DNA of 64,000 nt from Undibacterium sp. Jales W-56 (GCF_025548535.1 NZ_JAJLQW010000008.1:17838-81837), one strand, 5' to 3'. Shown: positions 27,213 through 35,133, numbered from the stretch's first letter. The notes: generated by a model from the letters alone, not told the origin. A program made the numbers and translations.

Positions 27213-28427
27213 ATGGCATCCGGCAAGATTCTAGTGGCACAAGGCGGCGGCCCGACCACCGTCATCAATCAATCGCTGGTCGGCGTGGTGCTGGAGGCGC
27301 GGCGTTTCAAGCAAATCGAGCGCATCTATGGCGCCCGCCACGGGGTACGCGGGATTATCGATGAAGACTTCGTCGACCTGACGCAAGAGACCAGCCACAA
27401 CCTCGAATTGGTCGCCAGCACGCCCTCCTCCGCCTTAGGCTCCACCCGCGACAAACCCGATGCTGCGTATTGCCAGAAGATTTTTAAAGTCTTGCAGGCG
27501 CATGAGATCGAGCACTTCTTTTATATCGGCGGCAATGACTCGTCCGATACCGTGCGCATCGTCAGCCTGGAAGCGCAAAAAGCCGCTTATCCGCTACGCT
27601 GCATCCATATTCCCAAGACCATCGATAATGACCTGGTCGGCAATGACCATACCCCGGGCTTCCCGTCCGCCGCCCGCTTTGTCGCGCAGGCATTCGCCGG
27701 TGCGAATCTGGATAATGCCGCGCTGCCGGGCGTGTATGTCGGCGTGGTCATGGGACGGCATGCGGGCTTCTTGACTGCCGCCGCAGCGCTGGGAAAAAAA
27801 TTCCCGGATGATGGTCCGCACCTGATTTATCTGCCTGAACGCGACTTCAGTATCGAGCGCTTTTTAGCCGATGTGAAACACGCTTATACGCAATATGGAC
27901 GTTGCGTCGTTGCGGTATCGGAAGGTATCCACGATGCCTCGGGCACACCGATCTTAAGCCTGCTATCCAAGGAACTCGAGCATGACGCGCATGGCAATGT
28001 GCAGTTGTCCGGCACTGGCGCGCTCGCCGATTTACTCTGCGAAGAAATCAAATCGAAGCTCAACATCAAGCGCGTCCGCGGCGACACCTTCGGCTATCTG
28101 CAACGCTCGTTTATCGGCTGCGTCTCCGATGTCGACCAGCGCGAAGCACGTGAGGTCGGCGAAAAAGCCGTGCAGTTCGCGCTGTGGGGACAGCGCGACG
28201 GCTCCGTCGCGATTAAGCGCACCGGTTTTTATTCCGTCGATTATGAGCTGCTGCCGCTGGCAGCCGTCGCCGGTAAAACCCGCGTGATGGAGGATGAGTT
28301 CATCTCGCCGGCTGGCACCGATGTGACCGATGCATTCCGGTTGTATTTGCGCCCTTTGCTGGGATCCGGTATGCCCGATGCGTTCCGGCTGCGTTATAGC
28401 AAAGTCGATAAAGTGCTGAACAAATAA
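27213..28427 (+). CDS. 6-phosphofructokinase, probably pyrophosphate-dependent
   Basis: The protein has 404 residues from ATG 27213, which has GAGGAG at a good distance. It shows a nucleotide/PPi loop GGGPTTVINQS (residues 11-21), GGNDSSDT (106-113), the catalytic PKTIDND (134-140) and MGRHAGF (180-186). TIDND with the longer C-terminus is typical of PPi-dependent or non-allosteric clades, which phosphorylate fructose 6-phosphate reversibly. The GGND in place of GGDG at the donor site argues against the classical ATP-PfkA. The phosphoryl donor is inferred. Confidence 0.85.
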   Translation: MASGKILVAQGGGPTTVINQSLVGVVLEARRFKQIERIYGARHGVRGIIDEDFVDLTQETSHNLELVASTPSSALGSTRDKPDAAYCQKIFKVLQAHEIEHFFYIGGNDSSDTVRIVSLEAQKAAYPLRCIHIPKTIDNDLVGNDHTPGFPSAARFVAQAFAGANLDNAALPGVYVGVVMGRHAGFLTAAAALGKKFPDDGPHLIYLPERDFSIERFLADVKHAYTQYGRCVVAVSEGIHDASGTPILSLLSKELEHDAHGNVQLSGTGALADLLCEEIKSKLNIKRVRGDTFGYLQRSFIGCVSDVDQREAREVGEKAVQFALWGQRDGSVAIKRTGFYSVDYELLPLAAVAGKTRVMEDEFISPAGTDVTDAFRLYLRPLLGSGMPDAFRLRYSKVDKVLNK

Positions 28428-28461
28428 CTCTCGCCGCTTACTCATTTTTATACAAAAAAAC

Positions 28462-29109
28462 ATGCAATCACGCCGTGGCTTACTCAAAAAAACACTGATG
28501 CTGACTGCGGCCGGGCTGATGCTCGGCACCCGACCGCTGATCGGTCTGGCTGACGATAGAAGCAAAGAAAAACCGCATGAGCTGGAGCCGCCGCCGGACC
28601 TGTTCGACTCGCAGGCGCTGGATATTGAGTTTTGGGTCAAGCCGCGCACCATCGATCTGATACGCCCGGCCAGCGGTGAGCGTACCAGGCTGCTGTACTG
28701 GAAAGACGGCGAAGTCCAGAGTTCGGCATATGAACAGCTCTGCCATATCCTGCGCGACGTGAATGGTAAGAAGACCGCGCCCATCGATCCCAAATTAATT
28801 GAAACCCTCTGGGCGACCCAGGCCTTTATCGCCCGCTTCGGGATGGTCAAGCCGCTGGAAGTTTTATCCGGTTATCGCACACCGGAATCGAATCAGCGCC
28901 TGATCGAGGAAGGTATCCCGGCAGCCAGAAAATCCCTGCACCTGGAAGGTCGCGCTGCCGATATCCGGATCGCACAACTACACGAAGAAGCGCTGGGGGA
29001 ATTGATCCGCAGCTTCCGCCAGGGCGGCGTCGGCTTCTATTACCGCCCCAGTGCGAAGGGCGGCTGGATACATACGGATACCGGCTTACAAAGAAGCTGG
29101 AAGGGTTAG
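28462..29109 (+). CDS. DUF882/YcbK-like peptidase M15 family protein with Tat signal
   Basis: This 215-residue protein starts with a twin-arginine signal (SRRGLLKK, then a hydrophobic stretch to about residue 31). The C-terminal domain has zinc-peptidase M15/VanY-like motifs: GYRTPESNQRL, SLHLEGRAADIRI (His-x6-Asp) and GWIHTDTG. YcbK-type proteins are thought to act on peptidoglycan, but their activity is poorly established. It follows the phosphofructokinase gene by 34 bp and may be cotranscribed. Confidence 0.83.
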   Translation: MQSRRGLLKKTLMLTAAGLMLGTRPLIGLADDRSKEKPHELEPPPDLFDSQALDIEFWVKPRTIDLIRPASGERTRLLYWKDGEVQSSAYEQLCHILRDVNGKKTAPIDPKLIETLWATQAFIARFGMVKPLEVLSGYRTPESNQRLIEEGIPAARKSLHLEGRAADIRIAQLHEEALGELIRSFRQGGVGFYYRPSAKGGWIHTDTGLQRSWKG

Positions 29110-29127
29110 CTTTTTTAAAGCGGTTGA

Positions 29128-30246
29128 CTAACTCGGATTGCGACGCCAGATCGCCCAGCGTTGCGTAATACCGTACATCAGAACCAGGATAACAAACCAC
29201 GCGAAATAACAAACCAGTAGCGAGGCCTGATAAGCGGCAGGCCCGATTTGTTTGCCCGCTTCAAACTGCACCTGAGCGCCATACAGGGTCTGCATCGTGA
29301 CCCAGCTCAAGGCATGGATCAATGCCACATGCACACAATAAAAGAATAAAGGGTGGCTGCCGAACAAGGACAGCACCGGCACTTCGTGTTTGACGCGCTT
29401 GTCCAGGAATGCCAGCAAAGCGAGACTGATGCTCAAGGTCACGCACAGATACAACAGCGACGGCGGATATTTTTGCAGCTTCAAAAACGACATCAGGCTG
29501 CGCATCCAGCCGCCCTCCTGCATCGTCCAGGCCTCAGGATCGCCGTACCAGTTACCGCTACGCAGCAGGACGAACATCAGCATCAATCCCATCGCAGCGA
29601 TCCACAAATTGCGTTGTCGCTCGGCAGGCGCTTGCAAAAACCAGGGACCTATTCCGTAGCCCGCTGCCATCAAGCCTATCCACGGCATCAGCGGATACAG
29701 TACAAACACGCCAAAATGCTCCCCCATCGCAATCCAGCCGCCTTGATGCCACAGCGTCATCCATAAGTCAGGGTCGGGATGATGAAATGGATCGAGTAAA
29801 TTATGCGGCAACAGCAAAGCTGCGGCGATCAGCACAATCAGCGGGCGCGGCAAAAAGATCAAGCCCGCCAGACTCATCATCCCCACGCCGAGCACCCAGA
29901 TCACTTGCAACATGATGTGGTCGAGTCCGAATTGCCAGCTGAAATTAATCCAGGTCAGCTCCAGCACGATCAGCATCGCGCCGCGGCTCAGCAGATAACG
30001 CGCCATTGACGCTCGATCAAATTTCCGGGAGCGTAAAAATGCCGAAACACCCGCCAGCAAGACAAAGGTCGGCGCACATAAATGGGTAATCCAGCGGGTG
30101 AAAAACCATCCTGCTGAAGTCTGCGTCAGATCCATCGGGTTAAATGGCGTCGGCGTGAAAAAATCGCGCACATGGTCCAGCGCCATCAAGGCAATCACCA
30201 GGCCACGCAATACATCGATGGCAAGCACACGACTCTCGGTTTTCAT
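29128..30246 (-). CDS. DUF1624/HGSNAT-like membrane protein
   Basis: This 372-residue protein has about ten membrane segments. It starts RVLAIDVLRGLVIALMALDHVRDF, the hallmark of the family related to heparan-alpha-glucosaminide N-acetyltransferase. The histidine and aspartate in ALDHVRDFF correspond to the conserved luminal motif. The bacterial function is mostly unknown, perhaps acetylation of envelope sugars. ATG 30246 with GGAG upstream is preferred to the TTG one codon earlier. Confidence 0.8.
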   Translation of the reverse strand: MKTESRVLAIDVLRGLVIALMALDHVRDFFTPTPFNPMDLTQTSAGWFFTRWITHLCAPTFVLLAGVSAFLRSRKFDRASMARYLLSRGAMLIVLELTWINFSWQFGLDHIMLQVIWVLGVGMMSLAGLIFLPRPLIVLIAAALLLPHNLLDPFHHPDPDLWMTLWHQGGWIAMGEHFGVFVLYPLMPWIGLMAAGYGIGPWFLQAPAERQRNLWIAAMGLMLMFVLLRSGNWYGDPEAWTMQEGGWMRSLMSFLKLQKYPPSLLYLCVTLSISLALLAFLDKRVKHEVPVLSLFGSHPLFFYCVHVALIHALSWVTMQTLYGAQVQFEAGKQIGPAAYQASLLVCYFAWFVILVLMYGITQRWAIWRRNPS

Positions 30247-30440
30247 CAAAGCTCCACGAATAAAATGATCGTCAGGAAAATTTGCAGATTGCCAAGCCTA
30301 CGTTACCCGGTAAAAATGGTCAATAAGATCACTTTTTCATGGATGCCATCCGGATTTGTGCAAGGCACAAAATTTGAGCCATAATGTGCCATTCTCTTTT
30401 CATACTCACGCTCCATTTCCATTACTTAAATTTAAGCGCT

Positions 30441-31505
30441 ATGACGAATCAGATCTTAGAAAATATCAACGTTACCTCATTTGAGAGCATGCCGACCCCC
30501 GAAGATTTGCATGCGCGCTTGCCTCTGAGCGACTTGGCCGCCGCGGTCGTGACCAAAGGCCGCGAAGACTTGCGCAATATCCTGGAACGTAAAGACCAGC
30601 GGCTGTTCGTCGTGGTCGGCCCTTGTTCCATTCACGACCCGCTTGCCGGGCTCGATTACGCGCGCCGCCTGCAAGCCTTGCAAGAAGAAGTCAAAGACGA
30701 ATTGCTCCTCGTGATGCGTGTGTATTTTGAAAAACCGCGCACCACGACCGGCTGGAAAGGTTATATCAACGATCCGGATATGGACGATTCTTTCCGCGTC
30801 GATCAGGGTATGGAGAAGGCGCGTCAATTTTTGCTGGATGTCTGCGAACTCGGCTTGCCAACCGGCACCGAAGCACTGGACCCGATCTCGCCTCAATATC
30901 TGGGCGACCTGATCGCCTGGACCGCGATCGGCGCACGCACCACAGAATCGCAAACCCACCGTGAAATGTCGTCCGGCTTATCAACCCCGGTCGGTTTTAA
31001 AAACGGTACGGATGGCGATATCAGTATCGCCATCAATGCGATATTGTCGGCATCGCATCCGCATTCCTTCCTCGGGCTGAACGGGCAAGGCCGCGTATCG
31101 ATCGTCCGCACCAGCGGCAACCCGCATGGCCATGTCGTCTTACGCGGCGGCGATGGTCGCCCGAATTACGATACGGTGTCCGTCGCGATGGCGGAACAAG
31201 CGCTGACCAAGGCCAAGCTGCCGGCGAACATCGTGGTCGATTGCTCCCATGCGAATAGCTACAAAAAACCAGAGCTGCAAACCCTGGTGATGGCCGATGT
31301 GATTAACCAGGTTGTGAATGGCAATACGGCCCTGGTCGGTGTGATGATCGAATCGAATATCGTGGCAGGCAATCAGCCGATACCCGATGATTTATCGCAG
31401 CTCAAGTATGGCTGTTCAGTGACCGATGCCTGTGTGGATTGGGCGACTACTGAGACCATGATACGCGATGCCGCATCAAAACTACGCACGCGTAAAGTCG
31501 CATAA
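30441..31505 (+). CDS. aroG: 3-deoxy-7-phosphoheptulonate synthase (class I DAHP synthase)
   Basis: This 354-residue enzyme condenses phosphoenolpyruvate and erythrose 4-phosphate, the first step of the shikimate pathway. Signatures are VVGPCSIHDP, MRVYFEKPRTTTGWKG, IGARTTESQTHREMSSGLS, VGFKNGTDG and VDCSHANSYK. Length and motifs match the AroF/G/H class. Which aromatic amino acid inhibits it cannot be said with certainty. A clean terminator follows. The start chosen is the ATG at 30441; an upstream extension has no family similarity. Confidence 0.92.
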   Translation: MTNQILENINVTSFESMPTPEDLHARLPLSDLAAAVVTKGREDLRNILERKDQRLFVVVGPCSIHDPLAGLDYARRLQALQEEVKDELLLVMRVYFEKPRTTTGWKGYINDPDMDDSFRVDQGMEKARQFLLDVCELGLPTGTEALDPISPQYLGDLIAWTAIGARTTESQTHREMSSGLSTPVGFKNGTDGDISIAINAILSASHPHSFLGLNGQGRVSIVRTSGNPHGHVVLRGGDGRPNYDTVSVAMAEQALTKAKLPANIVVDCSHANSYKKPELQTLVMADVINQVVNGNTALVGVMIESNIVAGNQPIPDDLSQLKYGCSVTDACVDWATTETMIRDAASKLRTRKVA

Positions 31506-31535
31506 TCTTCGCCAGGCGATCTGCGTAAAAACGAC

Positions 31536-31567
31536 AAAGACGGGCTCGCAACGCACCGTCTTTTTTT
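31536..31567 (+). terminator. Intrinsic terminator after aroG
   Basis: Stem AAAGACGG / CCGTCTTT is followed by a total run of nine to ten T to 31567, 31 bp after the stop codon. Confidence 0.88.
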
Positions 31568-31655
31568 GTTTCTACACCTGGCAAAATCTCAAGGATCAAG
31601 CCATCTGCCCTAGCATTGTTTTGATTTTGATTGCCTGCTCAATTTGTCATGCAAA

Positions 31656-32069
31656 TTATTCCCGCTTGCTGCGCATCGCCCGCGTCTGCGCAATCGCCTT
31701 ATCCTCAAGCAAGCGCTGATACTCCATACTTTCCACGGGGATCAAAGCCACCTTGCCGCTGGCATTGAAATGCAATCCCCATCCGTAAGATTTTGCCAAG
31801 GGTGAGGCGCGCATGCATGCCATCGGTTTAGAAAAAAACTCTTGCCAGAGCTGCTCGCGTTTATCTTGCACTACCTCAACCGGCAACTCACGTCTTTGCA
31901 CATGCACGGCAAACTGCACCTCTTCTTGAGTGAGTTTATAAGGCTTGGCCGAAATGAGTTCGTATTCTAGTAGCGCGATAGATTTCTTCCCAGCCCGCGC
32001 TGGCGGCACGGCACCGTGATCCACTTTGGCATCGGCCGCAACCGCAATAAACGTATTGTAGTAATTCAT
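31656..32069 (-). CDS. DUF6157-like hypothetical protein
   Basis: This 137-residue soluble protein starts MNYYNTFIAVAAD and contains SIALLEYELI and a conserved-looking CMRASPLAKSYGWGLHFN centre. I associate this with the DUF6157 family, whose function is unknown. GAGGCG lies just before the ATG. It stands immediately downstream of the last attC site of the integron relic and on the same strand, but no attC follows it, so I do not count it as a cassette. Confidence 0.7.
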   Translation of the reverse strand: MNYYNTFIAVAADAKVDHGAVPPARAGKKSIALLEYELISAKPYKLTQEEVQFAVHVQRRELPVEVVQDKREQLWQEFFSKPMACMRASPLAKSYGWGLHFNASGKVALIPVESMEYQRLLEDKAIAQTRAMRSKRE

Positions 32070-32154
32070 ATCGCCTCGTTATCTGTACAAGTTGCAATCC
32101 GACCTGACATGGTGTTTCAGATCAAGTCGGAACTGATGCAACTAAACATAGGAT

Positions 32155-32244
32155 GCGTAACGTAGAAGTGAGGGGCGGCCGGGGCGAAGCGTAGGAAACC
32201 ACAAGCGCAGCTTGTGGCCGTCCCTCTCGACTTCCGGGTTAGGC
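32155..32244 (-). repeat. attC-like recombination site of the GIY-YIG cassette
   Basis: On the minus strand the site starts with GCCTAAC (32244-32238), which contains the TAA stop of the cassette gene, and ends with GTTACGC (32161-32155). The halves pair imperfectly: AAGTCGAGAGGGACGGCC against AAGTGAGGGGCGGCC, including an extra C as in attC sites. A central hairpin CCACAAGC/GCTTGTGG lies at 32199-32217. The 90-bp length fits attC sites. Confidence 0.75.
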
Positions 32245-32817
32245 ATCTTTTGGGGCCTTGAGTGCAATCGCCAAATTGCCAATATTTTTGTTAAGAATAG
32301 GTTTTGAAATACGAAGAATAAGAGACTCGACGTGCTTTGGGAAATCATTCCATTTCACGGCTCCGACATCGTATGCTGATATGTACTTAACGATTTTAGT
32401 TCTAAATTTAGGAGCGCTCTTGATACCTTTAGGAAATGCAATGTGCACTGACCTGTTGATGGCGGAAAAAATTTCAGGAACAAGCTTTGTGGCCTTGCCT
32501 AGATATATAAGATTCCCCATCGAATCGTAAAAAGCATAAATACCTGGGTCGTTCGCATGTTCGCCGAGCATGCTCTTTAACTGAGTTTGAATTGCCTTGC
32601 CTGAGTCGAATTCCGCAAACTCGACAATAACCTTAAACTCTGGAACAAAAGCGCACTGTATTAGATATTCAATCGTGCTCTTTCTTGGCTCCCTTGTTCC
32701 ATGCAGCCATTGATTGATTTGGTTTTTTGTGTAACCAGATCGATCTGCCGCATTTTCAATCTTGCCTGAGTAAAACTCCTGGATAACATAAGTGAGAACT
32801 TCAGATCTTTTGGTCAT
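32239..32817 (-). CDS. Integron cassette protein: HTH plus GIY-YIG nuclease-like domain
   Basis: This 192-residue protein has a lambda-repressor-like helix-turn-helix at about residues 21-52 (AADRSGYTKNQINQWLHGTR). A GIY-YIG-like core follows: GIY at 92-94, YLG at 105-107 with GKAT, a late Glu164 in KHVESLILRI and Asn176 in KPILNKN, which correspond to the metal-binding Glu and the Asn of the family. The usual Arg after the YIG strand is not where expected (KLVPEI), so catalysis is uncertain. AT-rich codon use and flanking attC sites mark it as an acquired cassette. Function is inferred only: possibly a DNA-binding nuclease in defence or regulation. Confidence 0.75.
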   Translation of the reverse strand: MTKRSEVLTYVIQEFYSGKIENAADRSGYTKNQINQWLHGTREPRKSTIEYLIQCAFVPEFKVIVEFAEFDSGKAIQTQLKSMLGEHANDPGIYAFYDSMGNLIYLGKATKLVPEIFSAINRSVHIAFPKGIKSAPKFRTKIVKYISAYDVGAVKWNDFPKHVESLILRISKPILNKNIGNLAIALKAPKDA

Positions 32818-32858
32818 AAAAATGCTCTAGTCGTGGAATGAAGTCGGTTGATCGGAGT

Positions 32859-32916
32859 GCCTAACGCCAAAGATGACCGGCACGCTTGCGTGACAGTGTC
32901 GATCAACATGTTAAAA
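32859..32916 (-). repeat. attC-like recombination site of the 99-residue cassette
   Basis: On the minus strand it runs from TTTTAAC (32916-32910, containing the TAA stop of the 99-residue gene) to GTTAGGC (32865-32859). The inner boxes pair as GATCGAC against GATGAC with one extrahelical C. The loop is closed by CACGC/GCGTG. These are the hallmarks of an attC hairpin; length is 58 bp. Confidence 0.75.
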
Positions 32917-33210
32917 CCGAAAATGTAGGTCGCCATTCTTGATTACCTCGCTTACGGGCAAGTCTGGATTTAGAAAATACTCGGGCTCTTTGTTGCTGCA
33001 GTAGGGGCTGCTTACCTGGACGATCTCCGTTTTGCCTGCGGCGCCCATCATAACTGTGTGCGTCGAAGAATATTGGAGAAAGCCTTTTTCAATTACTCGC
33101 TTCACTAGATCGCGAAGAGAGTCGTTTGGGCCAATCTCAAACACCATTTCAAGTGGCCCCATTTGGTCGTCTTGAGCGCAGCATGCTTCTCTTGATATTT
33201 CAATGCGCAT
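32911..33210 (-). CDS. Hypothetical integron cassette protein
   Basis: This 99-residue acidic soluble protein has no membrane segment. It begins MRIEISREACCAQDDQMGPLE with a notable CC pair and ends HLHFRF-like (NGDLHFRF). I do not recognise the family. The stop codon lies in the attC site downstream, as usual for cassette genes. The short gap to the upstream cassette end leaves almost no room for its own promoter. Confidence 0.6.
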   Translation of the reverse strand: MRIEISREACCAQDDQMGPLEMVFEIGPNDSLRDLVKRVIEKGFLQYSSTHTVMMGAAGKTEIVQVSSPYCSNKEPEYFLNPDLPVSEVIKNGDLHFRF

Positions 33211-33225
33211 ATGAGTTTTAAAGTA

Positions 33226-33269
33226 GAGCTACCCGGATCAACGGCTTCATCGTTGATTCCGAGTTACGC
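33226..33269 (-). repeat. Degenerate attC-like site of the 155-residue cassette
   Basis: On the minus strand, GCGTAAC (33269-33263) starts an imperfect hairpin, CGGAATCAACG against CGTTGATCCGG with one extra base. It ends near GGTAGCTC, a poor match to GTTRRRY. At 44 bp it is shorter than normal attC sites, and the gene stop lies 23 bp before it. It is kept because it sits at the cassette junction. Confidence 0.4.
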
Positions 33270-33291
33270 GACATGTTATGGGTGCGCATAT

Positions 33292-33759
33292 TCAGGGCGC
33301 TTTCTTTTTGGCTTGACCGAAAGACGGGGGTGCCGCCAGGGTTGGGGCTTCCAATGGTGGCACTGACTTTTGCTGTGGCGGCGTACTTGAATGCGTCAGT
33401 GGTTCTGCTCTTAGTTCGGCCCGGATGGCCGTCGCGGTTTGTACAAATGCTGTGATGAGTGCAGCGACTGCAAGTGCAATGACCCACCGCTGGATTTTTG
33501 CGTTGCTCTCGTTCAGGTCGGTAATGTGGCAGTGGAGTTCAACAACATGAGATTGGAGGTTTCCAATGTGTGAGCGGAGTAAATGGGTGCGAACGGTTTC
33601 ACAAAGCTGCGGGTACTCATGCGCGCCGAAATGCGCAAACGCTTGTGAATGGCAGAGAGCAGCGGCGTAATTCTCAAGCTCTGCGCTAGACGACGACGCA
33701 AGTCCATCTCTGTTGGCTTGTTGGCGCAGATGGTCAAGAACGCTAATAATGTCATTCAT
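33292..33759 (-). CDS. Hypothetical integron cassette protein with one membrane segment
   Basis: This 155-residue protein has an N-terminal helical region (1-50), a likely coiled coil (about 50-90), a single membrane helix (92-110, WVIALAVAALITAFVQTAT) and a proline-rich tail ending KKKAP. I recognise no family. It is the first cassette next to the attI-like site, so it would be the most recent insertion and the best transcribed in a working integron. Confidence 0.6.
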   Translation of the reverse strand: MNDIISVLDHLRQQANRDGLASSSSAELENYAAALCHSQAFAHFGAHEYPQLCETVRTHLLRSHIGNLQSHVVELHCHITDLNESNAKIQRWVIALAVAALITAFVQTATAIRAELRAEPLTHSSTPPQQKSVPPLEAPTLAAPPSFGQAKKKAP

Positions 33760-33797
33760 TTACGAAACCCATAACTTCAAATAGGATGAAAAAAATT

Positions 33798-33833
33798 CCG
33801 CCTAACCTGGCGGTCCGTCCGCCTATCCTGGCG
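33798..33833 (-). promoter_or_regulatory. attI-like integration site
   Basis: Two 15-bp direct repeats CCGCCTA(A/T)CCTGGCG at 33798-33812 and 33819-33833 are 21 bp apart, two helical turns. On the minus strand the first copy provides GTTAGGC (33806-33800), the canonical crossover core, at the start of the first cassette. Direct repeats bound by the integrase are a known feature of attI sites, in contrast to the inverted repeats of attC. The position between the integrase fragment and the first cassette is as expected. Confidence 0.6.
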
Positions 33834-33876
33834 AGGTCGTTCGTAACTGTTGCTCTGCGCCGCTTTCCTCAATCTA

Positions 33877-33891
33877 CTGTACAAATTACAG
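33877..33891 (+). promoter_or_regulatory. LexA-box-like palindrome before the integrase fragment
   Basis: CTGTACAAATTACAG is a near-SOS box: CTG and CAG are separated by nine instead of the usual ten bases. It lies 31 bp before the candidate TTG start of the integrase fragment. In class 1 and Vibrio integrons a LexA box sits in this place and couples intI to the SOS response. The one-base shortening suggests decay. On the minus strand a weak promoter, TTGCCT (33914-33909), an 18-bp gap and TGTAAT (33890-33885), overlaps it and could serve the cassettes. Confidence 0.45.
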
Positions 33892-33922
33892 TATTAAATA
33901 AGCAGGAAAGGCAAACAGCTCC

Positions 33923-34063
33923 TTGAGCGCCTCGCGTGTCACTTCCGAATCCAGTTCCAGACAAGCAAAGTTGCTTATCCGCGTTAAAAATTGCATTCGT
34001 GATAAGCACTAAAGCTTACCCACAGAAGAAGCCTATGTCTACTGGATCCGATGGTATGTCCAC
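33923..34063 (+). pseudogene. Integron-type tyrosine recombinase (intI) N-terminal remnant
   Basis: Reading from TTG 33923, residues include KLLIRVKNCIRDKH (33968-34009), then a TAA stop (34010-34012) where IntI proteins have Tyr in HYS. The same frame continues SLPTEEAYVYWIRWYV (34013-34060). This matches the start of the N-terminal SAM-like domain of IntI (the R-H-YS-RTEEAYV-WI pattern). Similarity ends near 34063. No catalytic R-HxxR-Y region follows before the next gene. The gene is truncated and carries a nonsense codon, so it is non-functional. Confidence 0.7.
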
Positions 34064-34176
34064 GTTGCCCCTATGCAGACGTTCAAAAAAATCATGTAAC
34101 TGGCTCGTAAGGGCACAACTGCGACAGTCATGATCTGACACATCCTGTTAGAACGAGTCACAACCTGTACACCTTA

Positions 34177-34539
34177 TCAAAGCATGCTTGACCCTTTTGC
34201 CAGGCGTACAGGAATTGCTTCAGGATCAAATCCGTCCAGACAAAAAACATTAATTCCCAGATGGTCCGGCGTCACACGTTTGCGGTGGAATGGATAGATG
34301 CCGCAGACTTTGCAGAAAAAATGCCTTGCGGTCTTGCTATGAAATTGGTATTCGGTCAAAAAATCTTCGCCCGCCAACAGGGTAAATTGACTCTCATGCA
34401 CTTTGACCATGAGCGCATTTTTCTTGCGGCAAATAGAACAATCACATTGCGTTAATTCGGGGAAATCTGTCGTAATCTCAAATCGCACTGCGCCGCAGTG
34501 ACAACTGCCTTGATAGGTGTGCATGGGGCGATGATTCAT
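34177..34539 (-). CDS. GFA/CENP-V domain protein
   Basis: This 120-residue zinc-binding protein has the GFA family pattern: GSCHCGAVRFE, CDCSICRKKNA and FFCKVCGIYPFHRKR supply about seven cysteines. The family is named after glutathione-dependent formaldehyde-activating enzyme, but for most members, including short ones like this, the activity is unproven. AGGGA about ten bases before the ATG supports the start. It lies just beyond the integron remnant and begins the conserved chromosomal sequence again. Confidence 0.85.
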   Translation of the reverse strand: MNHRPMHTYQGSCHCGAVRFEITTDFPELTQCDCSICRKKNALMVKVHESQFTLLAGEDFLTEYQFHSKTARHFFCKVCGIYPFHRKRVTPDHLGINVFCLDGFDPEAIPVRLAKGSSML

Positions 34540-34574
34540 TCATTTTCCCTGGTCAAAGATAGTTTGATTCATAT

Positions 34575-35009
34575 TCATACTAGCGATCGATTCATCGTGT
34601 AAATGACTTCAATATCATTTTTCATCTCGCCACGCGTCCAGCCCTGCAGGCCATAAAAACGGTCTGCGCGGGTATCTGGTTGCGTACCTAATTTGATTTG
34701 GTCTGCACCACGCTGGAATAGCCAGTCAGCAGCGAGCTTCAGTAGGTTTTTACCGATACCGTGACCTTCTAATTGCGGCAAAACAAATAGCGCCCAGATC
34801 GAATTATCTGCGGACGCGGCGTAGGAAAAACCGACTACTTGCTGATCCCTCTCTGCTACCCAACCATGCCCCAGCTTATCCAGATAGTCGACACACATCG
34901 CTGGCGTAACGGCATTGGGATTGGATAAGACATTTTCTTTGACGGCGAAGCGGATTTCCATAATGACTGATATATCGTCGATGGTGGCTTCTCTGTATGT
35001 AATCGACAT
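34575..35009 (-). CDS. GNAT-family N-acetyltransferase
   Basis: This 144-residue GNAT-fold protein starts ITYREATIDDISVIMEIR. Its acetyl-CoA site is LPQLEGHGIGKNLLKLAADWL (about residues 77-97), and the C-terminus has FYGLQGWTRG. The acceptor is unknown. It is probably independent of the GFA gene 35 bp downstream, although co-transcription is possible. Confidence 0.85.
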   Translation of the reverse strand: MSITYREATIDDISVIMEIRFAVKENVLSNPNAVTPAMCVDYLDKLGHGWVAERDQQVVGFSYAASADNSIWALFVLPQLEGHGIGKNLLKLAADWLFQRGADQIKLGTQPDTRADRFYGLQGWTRGEMKNDIEVIYTMNRSLV

Positions 35010-35067
35010 ATATTGAGTCTATTGAGTTTAAAAAAAATCAAACAATAAGCTGTTCTGCACAATAAAG

Positions 35068-35104
35068 CAAAAATCCCTTGGACAGCGAATGCTATTCAAG
35101 GGAT
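35068..35104 (-). terminator. Intrinsic terminator of the azoR-pirin-doxX operon
   Basis: On the minus strand the stem ATCCCTTG / CAAGGGAT is followed by five T (complement of 35068-35072), 30 bp after the doxX stop. Confidence 0.8.
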
Positions 35105-35133
35105 TCTTATATCCAACCGACTATTTGTCTGTC

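Noticed and set aside
31656..32069. DUF6157-like gene as a fourth integron cassette
   Set aside because: It follows the last attC but is not itself followed by one, and it resembles a chromosomal family.
32142..32348. 68-residue minus-strand frame over the attC site
   Set aside because: It is the translation of the attC hairpin and does not look like a protein; the site explains the sequence.
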